From Burkholderiales bacterium (GTDB lineage Bacteria > Pseudomonadota > Gammaproteobacteria > Burkholderiales > Casimicrobiaceae), in assembly GCA_016790165.1 (NCBI GenBank), contig JAEUPL010000001.1, positions 294,077 to 358,076 of the forward strand: a stretch of DNA of 64,000 nt, written 5' to 3'. Of this stretch, positions 28,248-37,267 are shown one piece after another. The translations under genes and the position numbers were made by a program. Under the pieces are notes generated by a model. The model saw only the letters and a list, made by a program, of their open reading frames with translations, had not been told where the DNA came from and did not search any database. How positions within the stretch are numbered: position 1 is the first letter of the stretch; each line of letters opens with the position of its first letter.

Positions 28248-28907
28248 ATGAACATCGAACAAGTCCGTTTCAATATGGTCGAGCAGCAGATCCGCACGTG
28301 GGACGTGCTGGACACCGACGTGCTCGATCTGTTGCACGTTATCAAACGCGAGCAGTTTGTCCCGGCACCGCAACGTGAATATGCGTTGATGGATGTCGAA
28401 ACGCCGCTGACGCCGATTTCCGCTACGGCACGGATGTGGACACCGAAGATGGAAGCGCGTGTCGTTCAGGACCTGGGCCTGAAAGGCGATGAGCATGTCC
28501 TCGAAGTCGGCACTGGTAGTGGCTATCTCACGGCGCTGCTCGCCGCGCGGGCAAACCGCGTAACGTCGGTTGAAATTGATCCGGCGCTCGCGAAATTTGC
28601 CACAGACAATCTCGCGGCAGCGGGCGTGACCAACGCCACCGTGATCACCGGGGACGGTGCGCACGGCTGGGGCGGCGCGGCACCGTACGACGTGATCGTG
28701 TTCACCGGTTCCATGGAAGTGTTGCCGAACGACGTGCTGGCACAACTGAAGTCCAGCGGCAAAGTATTCGCCGTGATCGGCAAGGCACCGGTCATGCAGG
28801 CCCAGCTGATAACGGTGACCGACGGCAAGCGCCAGGGGCGAACCCTGTTCGAGACGGTCGTCGCGCCGCTGTCCAACGCCGCCAAGGCGCCGGCGTTCGT
28901 GTTCTGA
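28248..28907 (+). CDS. pcm: Protein-L-isoaspartate O-methyltransferase family protein
   Basis: A 219-residue SAM-dependent methyltransferase. Motif I is HVLEVGTGSGYLTALLA, with TSVEIDPALAKFA as motif II. The family's acceptor-binding loop is changed: the residues before motif I read TPISATARMWTPKMEARV rather than the usual IGxGQTISQPYIVA. This betaproteobacterial clade sits in a pcm-rhodanese-tolC unit and may have a role other than repair of isoaspartyl residues. I start at ATG 28248 instead of the upstream GTG. The stop overlaps the ATG of the rhodanese gene (TGATG), so translation is coupled. Confidence 0.88.
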   Translation: MNIEQVRFNMVEQQIRTWDVLDTDVLDLLHVIKREQFVPAPQREYALMDVETPLTPISATARMWTPKMEARVVQDLGLKGDEHVLEVGTGSGYLTALLAARANRVTSVEIDPALAKFATDNLAAAGVTNATVITGDGAHGWGGAAPYDVIVFTGSMEVLPNDVLAQLKSSGKVFAVIGKAPVMQAQLITVTDGKRQGRTLFETVVAPLSNAAKAPAFVF

Positions 28908-29245
28908 TGGTTCAACAGATTGACGCGCCAACGCTCGCGGCGGCACGCGCAGACGCGCTGGCCGATGCCATTCTCCTCGACGTACGCGAAGCGTGGGAAT
29001 TCCAGACCGCGCGTATTGACGGGTCGGTCAATCTGCCAATGTCCACGCTCGGCGCCCGCGTTCGCGAGGTCATCGACATGCAGACCAGGCCGGATCAGGC
29101 CGTAGTCGTGATTTGTCATCATGGTGGTCGCAGCATGCAATGTGCCCACTTTTTGCAGCAACAAGGCGTCAGCCCGGTCATCAATCTGCATGGCGGCATC
29201 GATGCCTGGTCCCTGCAGGTCGATCCCGCCATTCCCCGGTACTGA
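28907..29245 (+). CDS. Rhodanese-like sulfurtransferase
   Basis: A 112-residue single rhodanese domain. It has the N-terminal AILLDVREAWEFQTARIDGSVNLPM signature split over two strands, and the active loop VVICHHGGRS with the catalytic Cys. The C-terminal NLHGGIDAWS is the usual CH2B-like end. It probably moves sulfane sulfur or acts in thiol redox chemistry in the cytoplasm. It starts one base inside the pcm stop and precedes tolC by 45 bp, an arrangement conserved in betaproteobacteria. Confidence 0.93.
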   Translation: MVQQIDAPTLAAARADALADAILLDVREAWEFQTARIDGSVNLPMSTLGARVREVIDMQTRPDQAVVVICHHGGRSMQCAHFLQQQGVSPVINLHGGIDAWSLQVDPAIPRY

Positions 29246-29290
29246 CGACGACTCGGGACGCCACCGTAGCCCTTTTTGATGGAGTATCGA

Positions 29291-30643
29291 ATGCACTTTC
29301 CTCGTGTTTTCTCCCGTTCGACGCTGAGCGCCGCGCTTTTTTTGGCAATCGCCGGGACGACCTTGGCGGCGCAAGGCGCTGATCTGCTCTCGCTCTATCG
29401 CGAAGCGGCGGGGCAAGATCCGGCGGTGGCCGCGGCGCGCGCGTCTCTGGTCGCGGCTCGGGAGCGTGTGACACAGGCGGAGGGGGCGAATGGTTTTGCC
29501 AGCGGCATCGCGGCGGGCGCGAACGCCAACTACTACGACTTGCATATCCGCAACGCACCGCGGGCGCAAACAGACCGTGCGTACCTGACCGCCAGTGTCC
29601 AGGCCTATGTGAACAAGCCACTGTACCGACCTGCGAACAATGCCGCTATCGAACAGGCGAACGTTGCCGTGAAGCTCTCGGAGCTGTCATTGAAGGCCGC
29701 CGAAATGGACGTTGCCAATCGCGTGGCACAAGCTTATTTCGACGTCTTGCTCGCGCAGGACAACGTGACGCTGGTGGGCGCCCAGAAAGCGGCCCTTACT
29801 GAGCAACTGGCACAGGCAAAACGAAATTTCGAAGTCGGTACCGCCACGATCGTGGACACCAACGAGGCCCAGTCGCGCTACGACCAGGTGCTGGCACAGG
29901 AAATCCTCACGCGAAATGAAGTTGAGCGGACGCGCTGGGCGCTGCGCAACGTCGTCGGGCGCTTCGAGGCGACGTTGAAGACGCTGAGAAACAACGCGCA
30001 GGTCGCACTGCCCACCCCTAGCAGCATGGAAGCCTGGGTGACCCGCGCCGAGAGTGAGGCCTATGCGGTGCAGATTGCCCAACAGACGCTCGCCGTATCC
30101 GAGTACGACATCAAACGGGCTCAGGCAGCCAAGAGCTGGACGCTGGATGCGACGGCGAACGTCAGCCATGCACAGGCCACGGGCAGCGTGACCAGTGGCA
30201 GTGGAACGTGGAGCTACTCCGGGCTCATTGGGGTGTCGTTCAATCTTCCGTTCGACACGACGGGCTCACTAAACGCCCGCATCCGTGAAACGCTGGCATT
30301 GGTGGAGAAGAACCGCAACGACCTCGAATCAGCGCGTCGAACGGCTGGCCTGAACGTGCGGCAGGCCTATCTGGGCGTCACCAGTGGGGTCGCGAGTGTC
30401 GCGGCGCAACAGCAGGCACTCAAGTCGGCCGAAACGCAGTTGGCCTCGACCAAGCTTGGCCTCGAGGTGGGGGTGCGTACCAATCTCGATGTGCTTAATG
30501 CGCAGCAGCAAGTAACTCAAGTGCAGCGCGACCTTGCGCAGGCGCGCTACAACACCTTGCTCAATGAGGTTCGCCTGAAAGCAGCGACCGGCATTTTGGG
30601 TGAGGATGATCTGCGCGCGACCAACGCCTACCTGAGCAACTAG
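29291..30643 (+). CDS. tolC: TolC-family outer membrane channel
   Basis: A 450-residue outer-membrane efflux channel. The ATG at 29291 has GGAG 8 bases upstream and gives a signal peptide (SALFLAIAGTTLAAQG) cleaved before ADLLSLYREA. Two repeated coiled-coil halves follow, typical of TolC (LYREAAGQDPAVAAARASL at the start, VRTNLDVLNAQQQVTQVQRDL in the second half). The trimer spans the outer membrane and the periplasm and serves type I secretion and RND pumps such as the one encoded just upstream. It is the last gene of the pcm-rhodanese-tolC unit. Confidence 0.95.
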   Translation: MHFPRVFSRSTLSAALFLAIAGTTLAAQGADLLSLYREAAGQDPAVAAARASLVAARERVTQAEGANGFASGIAAGANANYYDLHIRNAPRAQTDRAYLTASVQAYVNKPLYRPANNAAIEQANVAVKLSELSLKAAEMDVANRVAQAYFDVLLAQDNVTLVGAQKAALTEQLAQAKRNFEVGTATIVDTNEAQSRYDQVLAQEILTRNEVERTRWALRNVVGRFEATLKTLRNNAQVALPTPSSMEAWVTRAESEAYAVQIAQQTLAVSEYDIKRAQAAKSWTLDATANVSHAQATGSVTSGSGTWSYSGLIGVSFNLPFDTTGSLNARIRETLALVEKNRNDLESARRTAGLNVRQAYLGVTSGVASVAAQQQALKSAETQLASTKLGLEVGVRTNLDVLNAQQQVTQVQRDLAQARYNTLLNEVRLKAATGILGEDDLRATNAYLSN

Positions 30644-30770
30644 GACGCGGTCGCCCCGGCGAACCCGGCGACCCGGAGGCCCGGGCCGTGCGCCGTCGCG
30701 TGGCGCAGAAAACCAGTTTCAAAGTCGCTGCGTATCAACGGAGGTGTCAACACATCTGTCGGAGCGAGCG

Positions 30771-31214
30771 ATGGCCTGGTACAAGCGTCAACGGCGTTTT
30801 TTTGCGCCGGTCGTAGCGTGGTCGCTGACGGCCGGTTGTGCGCAGGGCGCCATGCCTGACGACCAAATGCTGGCGCCATACGGTGGCTACGATGGGCTCA
30901 GCCGGATCACGGCCACCTTTGTAGAGCGTGTGCAGAAGCATCCCCGCATCGGTCGTTTCTTTCAGGATGCGGACGGCGAGCGCCTGTCGGCGATGTTGAG
31001 CGACCAGTTCTGTGACCTGCTTGGCGCCGGCTGCAAGTATTCCGGCAAAAAAATGCTTGACGTGCACCGCGGGCTCAGCATCGGCACGGCAGACTTCAAC
31101 GCGTTGGTCGAAGCACTCCAGGAAGCGCTCGACGCAGCGGGCGTGCCCGTTGCACAACAAAATCGCCTGTTGGCACGCCTGGCACCCATGCATCGCGACG
31201 TGGTGCAGCGATGA
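30771..31214 (+). CDS. Exported truncated haemoglobin-like lipoprotein (group 1)
   Basis: A 147-residue protein beginning with a lipoprotein-type signal (basic start, hydrophobic stretch, lipobox SLTAGC with Cys23). The rest matches group 1 truncated haemoglobins: GGYDGLSRITATFVERVQKHPRIGRFF, then SDQFCDLLGAGCKYSGKKMLDVHRGL with the proximal His in DVHRGL. A membrane-anchored periplasmic globin is unusual; truncated globins normally stay in the cytoplasm. It overlaps the cupredoxin gene by 4 bases, so the pair are co-expressed, possibly in nitric-oxide or copper/haem chemistry in the periplasm (inference). Confidence 0.87.
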   Translation: MAWYKRQRRFFAPVVAWSLTAGCAQGAMPDDQMLAPYGGYDGLSRITATFVERVQKHPRIGRFFQDADGERLSAMLSDQFCDLLGAGCKYSGKKMLDVHRGLSIGTADFNALVEALQEALDAAGVPVAQQNRLLARLAPMHRDVVQR

Positions 31215-31885
31215 TGCCAGCCCTCAACGCAGCGGTCCTGCTGCTGGCCGTTCTGCTTCCGGTCACCTCCCAAGCCGCTGTCTTCATTGGCGTCGCCAGC
31301 GACCGCGACGGGCAGGTGCTTCCCAACGCCGTAGTGGCCTTGAAACCCATCGGACAACCGGCACCGCCGTCGGCACCGGCGACGATCACGGTGACGCAGG
31401 AAGGGCTCAGCTTCAAGCCCTACGTGTCTGTTGTGCGTAGCGGTTCCCGCGTAGTTTTTGCGAATCGCGACACGGTGGAGCACCACATCAAGTCGTTCAG
31501 CAGCATCAAGCCCTTCGAGATCGCTGTGCATCGCCCCGGTGACACGCCGCCCCCCATACAGTTCGACAAGGAAGGGGCCATCATCGCGTACTGCATCCTG
31601 CACGATTGGATGCGAGCCTATGTCTTTGTTGCAGACACGCCCTGGGCGGCGGTTGCGGGTGAAAGCGGTTTTGCGCGAATCGAAGGCGTGCCGCCCGGCG
31701 ACTACGAACTGCTCGCCTGGCATCCCGACCTCGGACAGTTCAAAGCGCCGTTGTCATCGCGGGTGATGGTCGGCGCGACGGGAACAACGCAGACCACGAT
31801 CCGCTTTGATTTCAAGCCGCGTCCGATTCGCCGTGCGCCAAAAACCGCCGACGGCAAGGTCGCCGCAGCGCATCTGCACCATTGA
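31211..31885 (+). CDS. Periplasmic cupredoxin-domain protein
   Basis: A 224-residue secreted protein with a signal peptide (VLLLAVLLPVTSQA). The cupredoxin domain shows the type 1 copper ligands: His91 or His92 (EHHIKSFS), then Cys128, His131 and Met134 in YCILHDWMRAYVFV. A carboxypeptidase-regulatory-like beta domain follows (ARIEGVPPGDYELLAWHP) and ends in a His-rich tail (AAAHLHH). Similar proteins are often labelled methylamine-utilisation-like. It probably carries electrons in the periplasm and overlaps the start of the globin partner's stop by 4 bases. Confidence 0.87.
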   Translation: MMPALNAAVLLLAVLLPVTSQAAVFIGVASDRDGQVLPNAVVALKPIGQPAPPSAPATITVTQEGLSFKPYVSVVRSGSRVVFANRDTVEHHIKSFSSIKPFEIAVHRPGDTPPPIQFDKEGAIIAYCILHDWMRAYVFVADTPWAAVAGESGFARIEGVPPGDYELLAWHPDLGQFKAPLSSRVMVGATGTTQTTIRFDFKPRPIRRAPKTADGKVAAAHLHH

Positions 31886-31906
31886 TTGCTGCGAACTACC
31901 GCCGTC

Positions 31907-32836
31907 CTATTTGGTCGGCGCATCCGCGCGCTTCACGGTGATGCCGCGCTTGGCTAGAGCGTCGAGCAGGTTGTTATCGCCGACGAGATGACCGATGCTG
32001 ATGACCACGAAGTGGCTGTCAGGCTGCTTCAAGTACGACTCAATGACCTCGGCCATGGCGGCGTGGCGGTCTTCAAATACGCGCCGGCGTGCAGCCTGCC
32101 CGAGTGCGGTGTCGCCAAACTCCTCACCGATCACCCGGCTCAGCGTGGCGCCGTCGCCGACCCGGTAGGCATCAATCATCTCGAACAGGCGCTTCTCCAT
32201 TTTGTTCGAACGCACCGTTTCGAGGAAGCGTGTCATGGCGGCTGCAGCCTCAGCGTTGGGTGCTGCCGCAAGCGACTCGCATTGCTTGCCGGCGCCGACG
32301 ACTTCGACCACCCGCTTCTTCGCCTGCTTTGCTTCGCGCACAAAAATCACGTCGAGCCCGCGGCTGAAGTCGACGCCAAGCTGCTGCAGCTCGGTGCCGA
32401 CCACAATCAGGTTGACGAACCAAAGTTTGCGCCCCTCGACGGCGTTCGGCGGCAGATTGGACGCGCGCAGATAACCCGTAAGCGCCGCGAAATCCTCCTG
32501 CGAAAGGACGCTGTCGATTCTCTCGGTCGTTGCGGCCAGTTTGCCGCAGACTTGCTGTGATGCTGGCAGTGTCATGTCCGTTTCGACTGCCAATACTTTG
32601 GCCGCTTCAAAGCGCTTGATCACGAACTCGGGCACGGGGTAGAAGTCGTTTTTTCCCACATGCAGTGAGCCGAACAACGCCAGCGCCTTGCCGTTTTTCG
32701 AGAGTTCCCAGAGGAACGGATTACTAAGCTCGGCACGCGCAGGTGGGGAAACGATCAACGCGCCCAGCACGTAAACCGCGGATAACCCGGACGCAAGCAA
32801 CCGCATTGCCAAGGGAAGAGAGTAAAGGCGTTTCAT
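31907..32836 (-). CDS. TraB/GumN-family protein
   Basis: A 309-residue protein of the TraB/GumN family (erythromycin-esterase/TIKI-like fold). It has a signal peptide or N-terminal anchor (LLASGLSAVYVLGALIV, PPARA). The GSLHVG motif near residue 50 is the first conserved box, and the C-terminal HFVVISIGHLVGDNNLLDAL the second, with metal-binding His and Glu candidates. Members may be secreted metalloproteases; the bacterial function is not settled. The chosen ATG at 32836 faces the ampG start only 17 bp away. Confidence 0.85.
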   Translation of the reverse strand: MKRLYSLPLAMRLLASGLSAVYVLGALIVSPPARAELSNPFLWELSKNGKALALFGSLHVGKNDFYPVPEFVIKRFEAAKVLAVETDMTLPASQQVCGKLAATTERIDSVLSQEDFAALTGYLRASNLPPNAVEGRKLWFVNLIVVGTELQQLGVDFSRGLDVIFVREAKQAKKRVVEVVGAGKQCESLAAAPNAEAAAAMTRFLETVRSNKMEKRLFEMIDAYRVGDGATLSRVIGEEFGDTALGQAARRRVFEDRHAAMAEVIESYLKQPDSHFVVISIGHLVGDNNLLDALAKRGITVKRADAPTK

Positions 32837-32853
32837 ATCGCGATAATAGCTGG

Positions 32854-34230
32854 ATGAAAACATCAGACCCGACATCGGCAGCCGAGGTTTCATCCGGCAC
32901 CTCCAGCGGTGAACGGAAAGCGGGTTGGCTGGCTGCTTTGGCGGTATACCGTCAGCCATCGTCCCTGCGCATGTTGGCACTCGGTTTCGCCGCGGGTTTG
33001 CCGTACCTCCTGATTTTCGGCACACTCAGTTTCTGGCTGCGCGAGGCCGGGGTGAATCTCTCCACGATCGGGTTCGTCAGCTGGGTGGGTGGGGTATTCG
33101 CATTCAAGTGGTGTTGGTCACCACTGGTAGATCGCATGCCGATTCCACTGCTCACCCGCTGGCTGGGGCGGCGGCGCAGCTGGTTGCTTCTGGCACAAGT
33201 GGGGGTGGTGATCGCACTCTGTGGCATCGCGCTGTCGGACCCCAAGACGTCGTTGTCTCAAACGATTGCGTTCGCCGTCATGCTTGCCTTTTGCGCGGCG
33301 ACGCAGGACATTGCGCTTGATGCGTTTCGCATCGAATCAGCCCGCCCTGACGAACAGTCGGCGCTTTCGGCGGCGTACCAGATCGGCTACCGGCTGGCGA
33401 TGATTTGGGCTGGCGCTGGCGCGCTGCTAATTGCGGCGCGCGCAGAAACGCCGAACCCGGCCCATTACGACCCGCTGGCATGGCGCACGGCGTACCTCGT
33501 GATGGCAGCGTCGATGCTGGTAGGTTGGCTGACGGTGCTGCTGTCGCGCGAACCTGCGCATGTACCTCTGGCTCCAGCCAGAGATTTGAGAAGCTGGCTC
33601 AGTGAAGCCGTTGTTTCTCCGTTTGCCGATTTTGTCCAGCGGTACCGTTGGCACGCTGCGCTGGTGCTGGCCCTGATTGCCACTTACCGCGTCAGCGACA
33701 TCGTGCTGGGCATCATGGCCTATCCGTTCTACAAGGACATGGGCTACAGCAAGGAAGAGGTTGCGGCAATTTCCAAGCTATATGGCGTGATCATGACGCT
33801 GGTGGGGGCGCTCTGCGGAGGCGTGCTATCCAAGAAGATTGGCTTGATGCGCACCTTGATGCTGGGTGCCGTGCTGTCCTCCGCGAGCAACCTGCTCTAT
33901 GCATGGCTGACAACGCGCGGGCACGACTTGACGGCGTTGACCGCCGTCATCTCGGTGGACAATCTGGCCTCTGGTATCGCGGCTACGGCGTTCATTGCGT
34001 ACATGTCATCGCTGACCAATATCAGCTACTCCGCCACGCAATACGCAATGTTGTCGTCAATGATGCTGTTGTTCCCGAAGTGGCTTGCCGGCTTCTCGGG
34101 CGTCGCCGTCGAGCGTGTCGGCTACGCGCACTTCTTCATCAGCACGGCCGTGATCGGCGTTCCGGTTTTGCTGTTGATCTGGCTTGCGTCACGCCAGCTT
34201 GCGCACCATGATCGTCCGCAGACAATGTAG
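32854..34230 (+). CDS. ampG: AmpG-like muropeptide MFS permease
   Basis: A 458-residue 12-TM major facilitator. It has the AmpG-type N-terminus (LGFAAGLPYLLIFGTLSFWLREAGV), WSPLVDRMPIP on the first cytoplasmic loop, and FCAATQDIALDAFRIE in TM5, the AmpG/acetyl-CoA transporter signature. It imports anhydro-muropeptides for cell-wall recycling and influences AmpR/AmpC signalling where those exist. The first 35 residues are Ser/Thr-rich and not membrane, so a later start is possible. It diverges from the TraB-like gene. Confidence 0.9.
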   Translation: MKTSDPTSAAEVSSGTSSGERKAGWLAALAVYRQPSSLRMLALGFAAGLPYLLIFGTLSFWLREAGVNLSTIGFVSWVGGVFAFKWCWSPLVDRMPIPLLTRWLGRRRSWLLLAQVGVVIALCGIALSDPKTSLSQTIAFAVMLAFCAATQDIALDAFRIESARPDEQSALSAAYQIGYRLAMIWAGAGALLIAARAETPNPAHYDPLAWRTAYLVMAASMLVGWLTVLLSREPAHVPLAPARDLRSWLSEAVVSPFADFVQRYRWHAALVLALIATYRVSDIVLGIMAYPFYKDMGYSKEEVAAISKLYGVIMTLVGALCGGVLSKKIGLMRTLMLGAVLSSASNLLYAWLTTRGHDLTALTAVISVDNLASGIAATAFIAYMSSLTNISYSATQYAMLSSMMLLFPKWLAGFSGVAVERVGYAHFFISTAVIGVPVLLLIWLASRQLAHHDRPQTM

Positions 34231-34243
34231 CGTCGGCGGACGC

Positions 34244-34900
34244 TTAGTCCTGCACTGAGCGCGGGGCGGCTGGTGCCACCTGCACGCTGTTGCCAATGGT
34301 CATGAACGTGCCGCCTGCGACGTAGTGAAGTGTGCGCAACGCGTCGGGCGTGTCGGCTTCGTAGCGCCAGTGTCCGTCAGCAAACACGCGCGCGTCGGCC
34401 CACGCCGCGGTCACCTGACCGATAAACAGGTCGTAACGTGATTCAGTGCTGGCCTCCGGAACGACGTCGCACTCCAGCCAGGCGACGCAACCCTCAATCA
34501 AGGGCAGGTCCACGTCTTTTCCGATGAACGTCTGCAAGCCGAACTGAGCGATCTTGTCGCGCGATTCCGCCGGCAGGTCGTGGGCGGACAGGCGACCGAC
34601 CGCGAGTGTCTCTGCAGCGATTGCGAGCGAGGGAACGCTGAGTGCGAACTTCCCCGATGCGGCGATCAGCTGGCGAGTCCATGTCGCACGGTCGAGCACG
34701 ACGGTCACCTGCGCCGGTTCGAAGTTGAGCGCCATATTCCAGGCCGCTGCCATCACATTGCGCGCTCCGTTGTGTGCGGCGCTGACCAACACCGTTGGCC
34801 CGTGATTGAGCAGTCGATAGGCTTTAGCCAACGGCACGGCGGTGATGAACTCGCCTGGCGATGACGCGATGTACAACGACGATTCTTGCGAGACAGTCAT
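34244..34900 (-). CDS. Flavin reductase-like FMN-binding protein
   Basis: A 218-residue protein of the flavin-reductase-like split-barrel family. HGPTVLVSAAHNGARNVMAAAWNMALNFEP, split over two strands, is the N-terminal FMN-binding region, and VTVVLDRATWTRQLIAASGKFALSVP continues the barrel. Relatives bind FMN and reduce flavins or act as NADH-FMN partners of monooxygenases. It converges on ampG (13-bp gap) and has no obvious monooxygenase neighbour, so its substrate partner is unknown. Confidence 0.87.
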   Translation of the reverse strand: MTVSQESSLYIASSPGEFITAVPLAKAYRLLNHGPTVLVSAAHNGARNVMAAAWNMALNFEPAQVTVVLDRATWTRQLIAASGKFALSVPSLAIAAETLAVGRLSAHDLPAESRDKIAQFGLQTFIGKDVDLPLIEGCVAWLECDVVPEASTESRYDLFIGQVTAAWADARVFADGHWRYEADTPDALRTLHYVAGGTFMTIGNSVQVAPAAPRSVQD

Positions 34901-34966
34901 GCATCAGAGTGTAAGGTTCCGGCCATTGGGGGCGCGTGCTTGTGCCTGCGCTGGCTCTCGACGTCG

Positions 34967-35599
34967 TTAGAACGGCGTCGAACAGACGAACTCGCGGCGA
35001 TCAGCATGCACCGGATGCGGGAACGCGATGACCCGTGCGTGCAGCATCAATCGCGGAGCAACTGCAACGTCCGGCGGCGCATAGAGGCTGTCGCCGATGA
35101 TCGCGTGTCCAAGCGACATGAAGTGCACCCGCAGCTGATGGCTTCGCCCGGTAATCGGGGTGAGCTCGACGCGCGTTGTTCGCTGGCTCAAATCGCGTTC
35201 CAGCACCCGGTAGAGCGTGGTCGAGGGTTTGCCAAGATCCACATCGACTTTCTGCCGGGGCCGATTGGGCCAATCGGTGATCAGGGGCAGATCGATGTGG
35301 CCTGCGTCGTCGGCAACCAGCCCGCTGACGATGGCCTCATAGCATTTGTCTACGACGCGCTGCTCGAAGGCGCGACTGAGCGCACGCTGTGCAGCCAGGC
35401 CACGCGCGAACACCATCAGCCCCGACGTTTCCATATCGAGGCGGTGCACGATCAGCGCGTCCGAAAACGCTTGCTGCACCCGCGCGCTCACGCAATCCTG
35501 TTTGTCGGGACCGCGACCGGGAACAGAGAGCAGGCCAGCGGGCTTGTTGACGATCACGAAAGAGGCGTCCTGATGAACGATGTCAATCGCGATGCTCAT
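34967..35599 (-). CDS. RluA-family pseudouridine synthase
   Basis: A 210-residue RNA pseudouridine synthase. HRLDMETSGLMVFA holds the catalytic Asp of the RluA/RsuA families, with VIVNKPAGLLSVPGRG before it and TGRSHQLRVHFMSLGH (motif III) after. No S4 domain is attached. The length fits the small RluA-type enzymes, which act on 23S rRNA or tRNA anticodon arms, but the exact target cannot be told from this. The start ATG at 35599 is preferred over the longer reading. Confidence 0.9.
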   Translation of the reverse strand: MSIAIDIVHQDASFVIVNKPAGLLSVPGRGPDKQDCVSARVQQAFSDALIVHRLDMETSGLMVFARGLAAQRALSRAFEQRVVDKCYEAIVSGLVADDAGHIDLPLITDWPNRPRQKVDVDLGKPSTTLYRVLERDLSQRTTRVELTPITGRSHQLRVHFMSLGHAIIGDSLYAPPDVAVAPRLMLHARVIAFPHPVHADRREFVCSTPF

Positions 35600-35633
35600 C
35601 CCCTCATTCCCGCCAACGCCGGGCCGACCGGGA

Positions 35634-36575
35634 CTACGAGCGAACTTCGCCCACGACCAGGTATTCGAGCAGTGCCTTCTGCGCATGCAGGCGGTTTTCG
35701 GCTTCGTCCCACACCACGCTCTGCGGCCCGTCGATCACGCCGGCGGTGACTTCCTCGCCGCGATGCGCCGGCAGGCAGTGCATGAACACGGCAGACCGGT
35801 CGGCCAGCGCCATCATTTCCTCGTCCACGCACCAGTCGGCGAAGGCCTTTTTGCGCGCTTCGGTTTCCGCCTCAAAGCCCATGCTCGTCCACACATCGGT
35901 GGTGACGAGATGGGCGCCGCGCGCCGCCTCCAGCGGGTCGGCAAACACGCGGACACTGCCGTCGGCGGACTTCAGCATCGACTCCGGGATCGCGTAGCCC
36001 GGCGGCGTTGACGCGTGCACGGTGAAGCCAAGGATCTTCGCGGCCTGCAGCCATGAATTCAGCATATTGTTGGCGTCGCCGACCCAGGTGACCGTCTTGC
36101 CCTTGATGTCGCCGCGTTGCTCGACATAAGTGAAAATGTCAGCCAGCACCTGGCAGGGATGATGGTCGTCTGTCAGACCGTTGATCACCGGCACCCGCGA
36201 GTACTCGGCGAAGCGTTCGACCACGCTTTGCTTGAAGGTACGAATCATAACGACGTCGACCATGCGGCTGACGACGCGGGCAAGGTCCTCAACAGGTTCA
36301 CCGCGCGAGATTTGAGACGCCTCACTGGTCAGAAAGATGGCCGACCCGCCCAGCTGGTTCATCCCCGCTTCGAAACTCACACGCGTGCGGGTCGAGTTCT
36401 TCTCGAACACCATCGCCAGCGTGCGGTCACGCAGCGGGTGATACAACTCGTAGCGCTTGAAGCGATCCTTGATGATGCGCGTGCGCTCGAAAAGATAGGC
36501 GTACTCCTCTGCCGAGAAATCGCTCATCTGCAAAAAATGACGCACGTTGGCGACCGGTGGGCTGCTCATGGGCAT
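35634..36575 (-). CDS. argF: Ornithine carbamoyltransferase
   Basis: A 313-residue enzyme that makes citrulline from ornithine and carbamoyl phosphate in arginine synthesis. The carbamoyl-phosphate loop STRTR is seen in FEKNSTRTRVSFE, HPCQ in TDDHHPCQVLADI, and the ornithine loop FMHCLPAHRGEEV near the C-terminus. Its substrate carbamoyl phosphate comes from CarAB, encoded 7-13 kb away in this window. It diverges from the DUF3579 gene. The argG gene that often follows in betaproteobacteria is not seen downstream. Confidence 0.97.
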   Translation of the reverse strand: MPMSSPPVANVRHFLQMSDFSAEEYAYLFERTRIIKDRFKRYELYHPLRDRTLAMVFEKNSTRTRVSFEAGMNQLGGSAIFLTSEASQISRGEPVEDLARVVSRMVDVVMIRTFKQSVVERFAEYSRVPVINGLTDDHHPCQVLADIFTYVEQRGDIKGKTVTWVGDANNMLNSWLQAAKILGFTVHASTPPGYAIPESMLKSADGSVRVFADPLEAARGAHLVTTDVWTSMGFEAETEARKKAFADWCVDEEMMALADRSAVFMHCLPAHRGEEVTAGVIDGPQSVVWDEAENRLHAQKALLEYLVVGEVRS

Positions 36576-36703
36576 AGTCGTTGCATCCGGAAGACCGGAG
36601 GCAATCCCTCCAAAAAAGCGAGTTTACCCGCGTTGCTAAAATGAAAATTCTCGCCGCACCGCCGTTGAAGCGTGCCGCGACGTCCCCAGACATTAGGCCC
36701 GCC

Positions 36704-37117
36704 ATGAGCACCAGCGCAGACAGCGCGCGCAGCAACCCGACGACCAGCCATGCGATGACGAGCGATCTCGTGATCCGGGGGATCACGCGCTCCGGTCAGC
36801 AGTTCCGTCCGAGCGACTGGTCTGATCGTCTGTGCGGCGTCATGTCCGCTTTCGGTGCCGACGAACAGTTGCGCTACAGCCCTTTGGTCACTCCGGCCTT
36901 GCGCGACGGCGTGCGCTCGGTGATCGTGCGGCGCGAACTGGCTGATCTGGAGCCACGGCTGTTCAAATTCTTCCTGAGCTTCGCGCTCGACAATGAACTT
37001 CAGATTACGTTCGACGCCGACGCTGTGGCGACCTTGTTGCCTGAAACCGTGCGTCGCATGTCTCAGGACACGCCGCCGCCGGCTCCGGCCGTGCCGCGTC
37101 CGGCCGAAGACTACTGA
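36704..37117 (+). CDS. DUF3579 family protein
   Basis: A 137-residue small protein. The C-terminal 90 residues match DUF3579 (IRGITRSGQQFRPSDWSDRLCGVMSAFG, RYSPLVTPALRDGVRSVIV). It has no known function and is typical of betaproteobacteria, where it sits between rpsT and argF, as here. The start is uncertain: in-frame ATGs occur at 36641, 36704 and further in. I chose 36704 since the conserved domain starts soon after. Confidence 0.8.
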   Translation: MSTSADSARSNPTTSHAMTSDLVIRGITRSGQQFRPSDWSDRLCGVMSAFGADEQLRYSPLVTPALRDGVRSVIVRRELADLEPRLFKFFLSFALDNELQITFDADAVATLLPETVRRMSQDTPPPAPAVPRPAEDY

Positions 37118-37217
37118 CGGCAGCAACCACCGACGTGCCGTGCCCGGCAAACCCAACGCTGCTATCCGCGATGGCAGTGTGTCGGGGTGGGTTGAGCGAA
37201 AAAGTGGATACAAAACA

Positions 37218-37245
37218 AAAAAGGCCCCGGAGGGCCTTTTTCTTG
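37218..37245 (-). terminator. Intrinsic terminator of rpsT
   Basis: AAAAAGGCCC CGGA GGGCCTTTTT forms a strong stem with A/T tracts on both sides, 22 bp after the rpsT stop. It can also end transcription from the DUF3579 side. Confidence 0.85.
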
Positions 37246-37267
37246 GGTGCTGAAATGAGGAAGCGGC

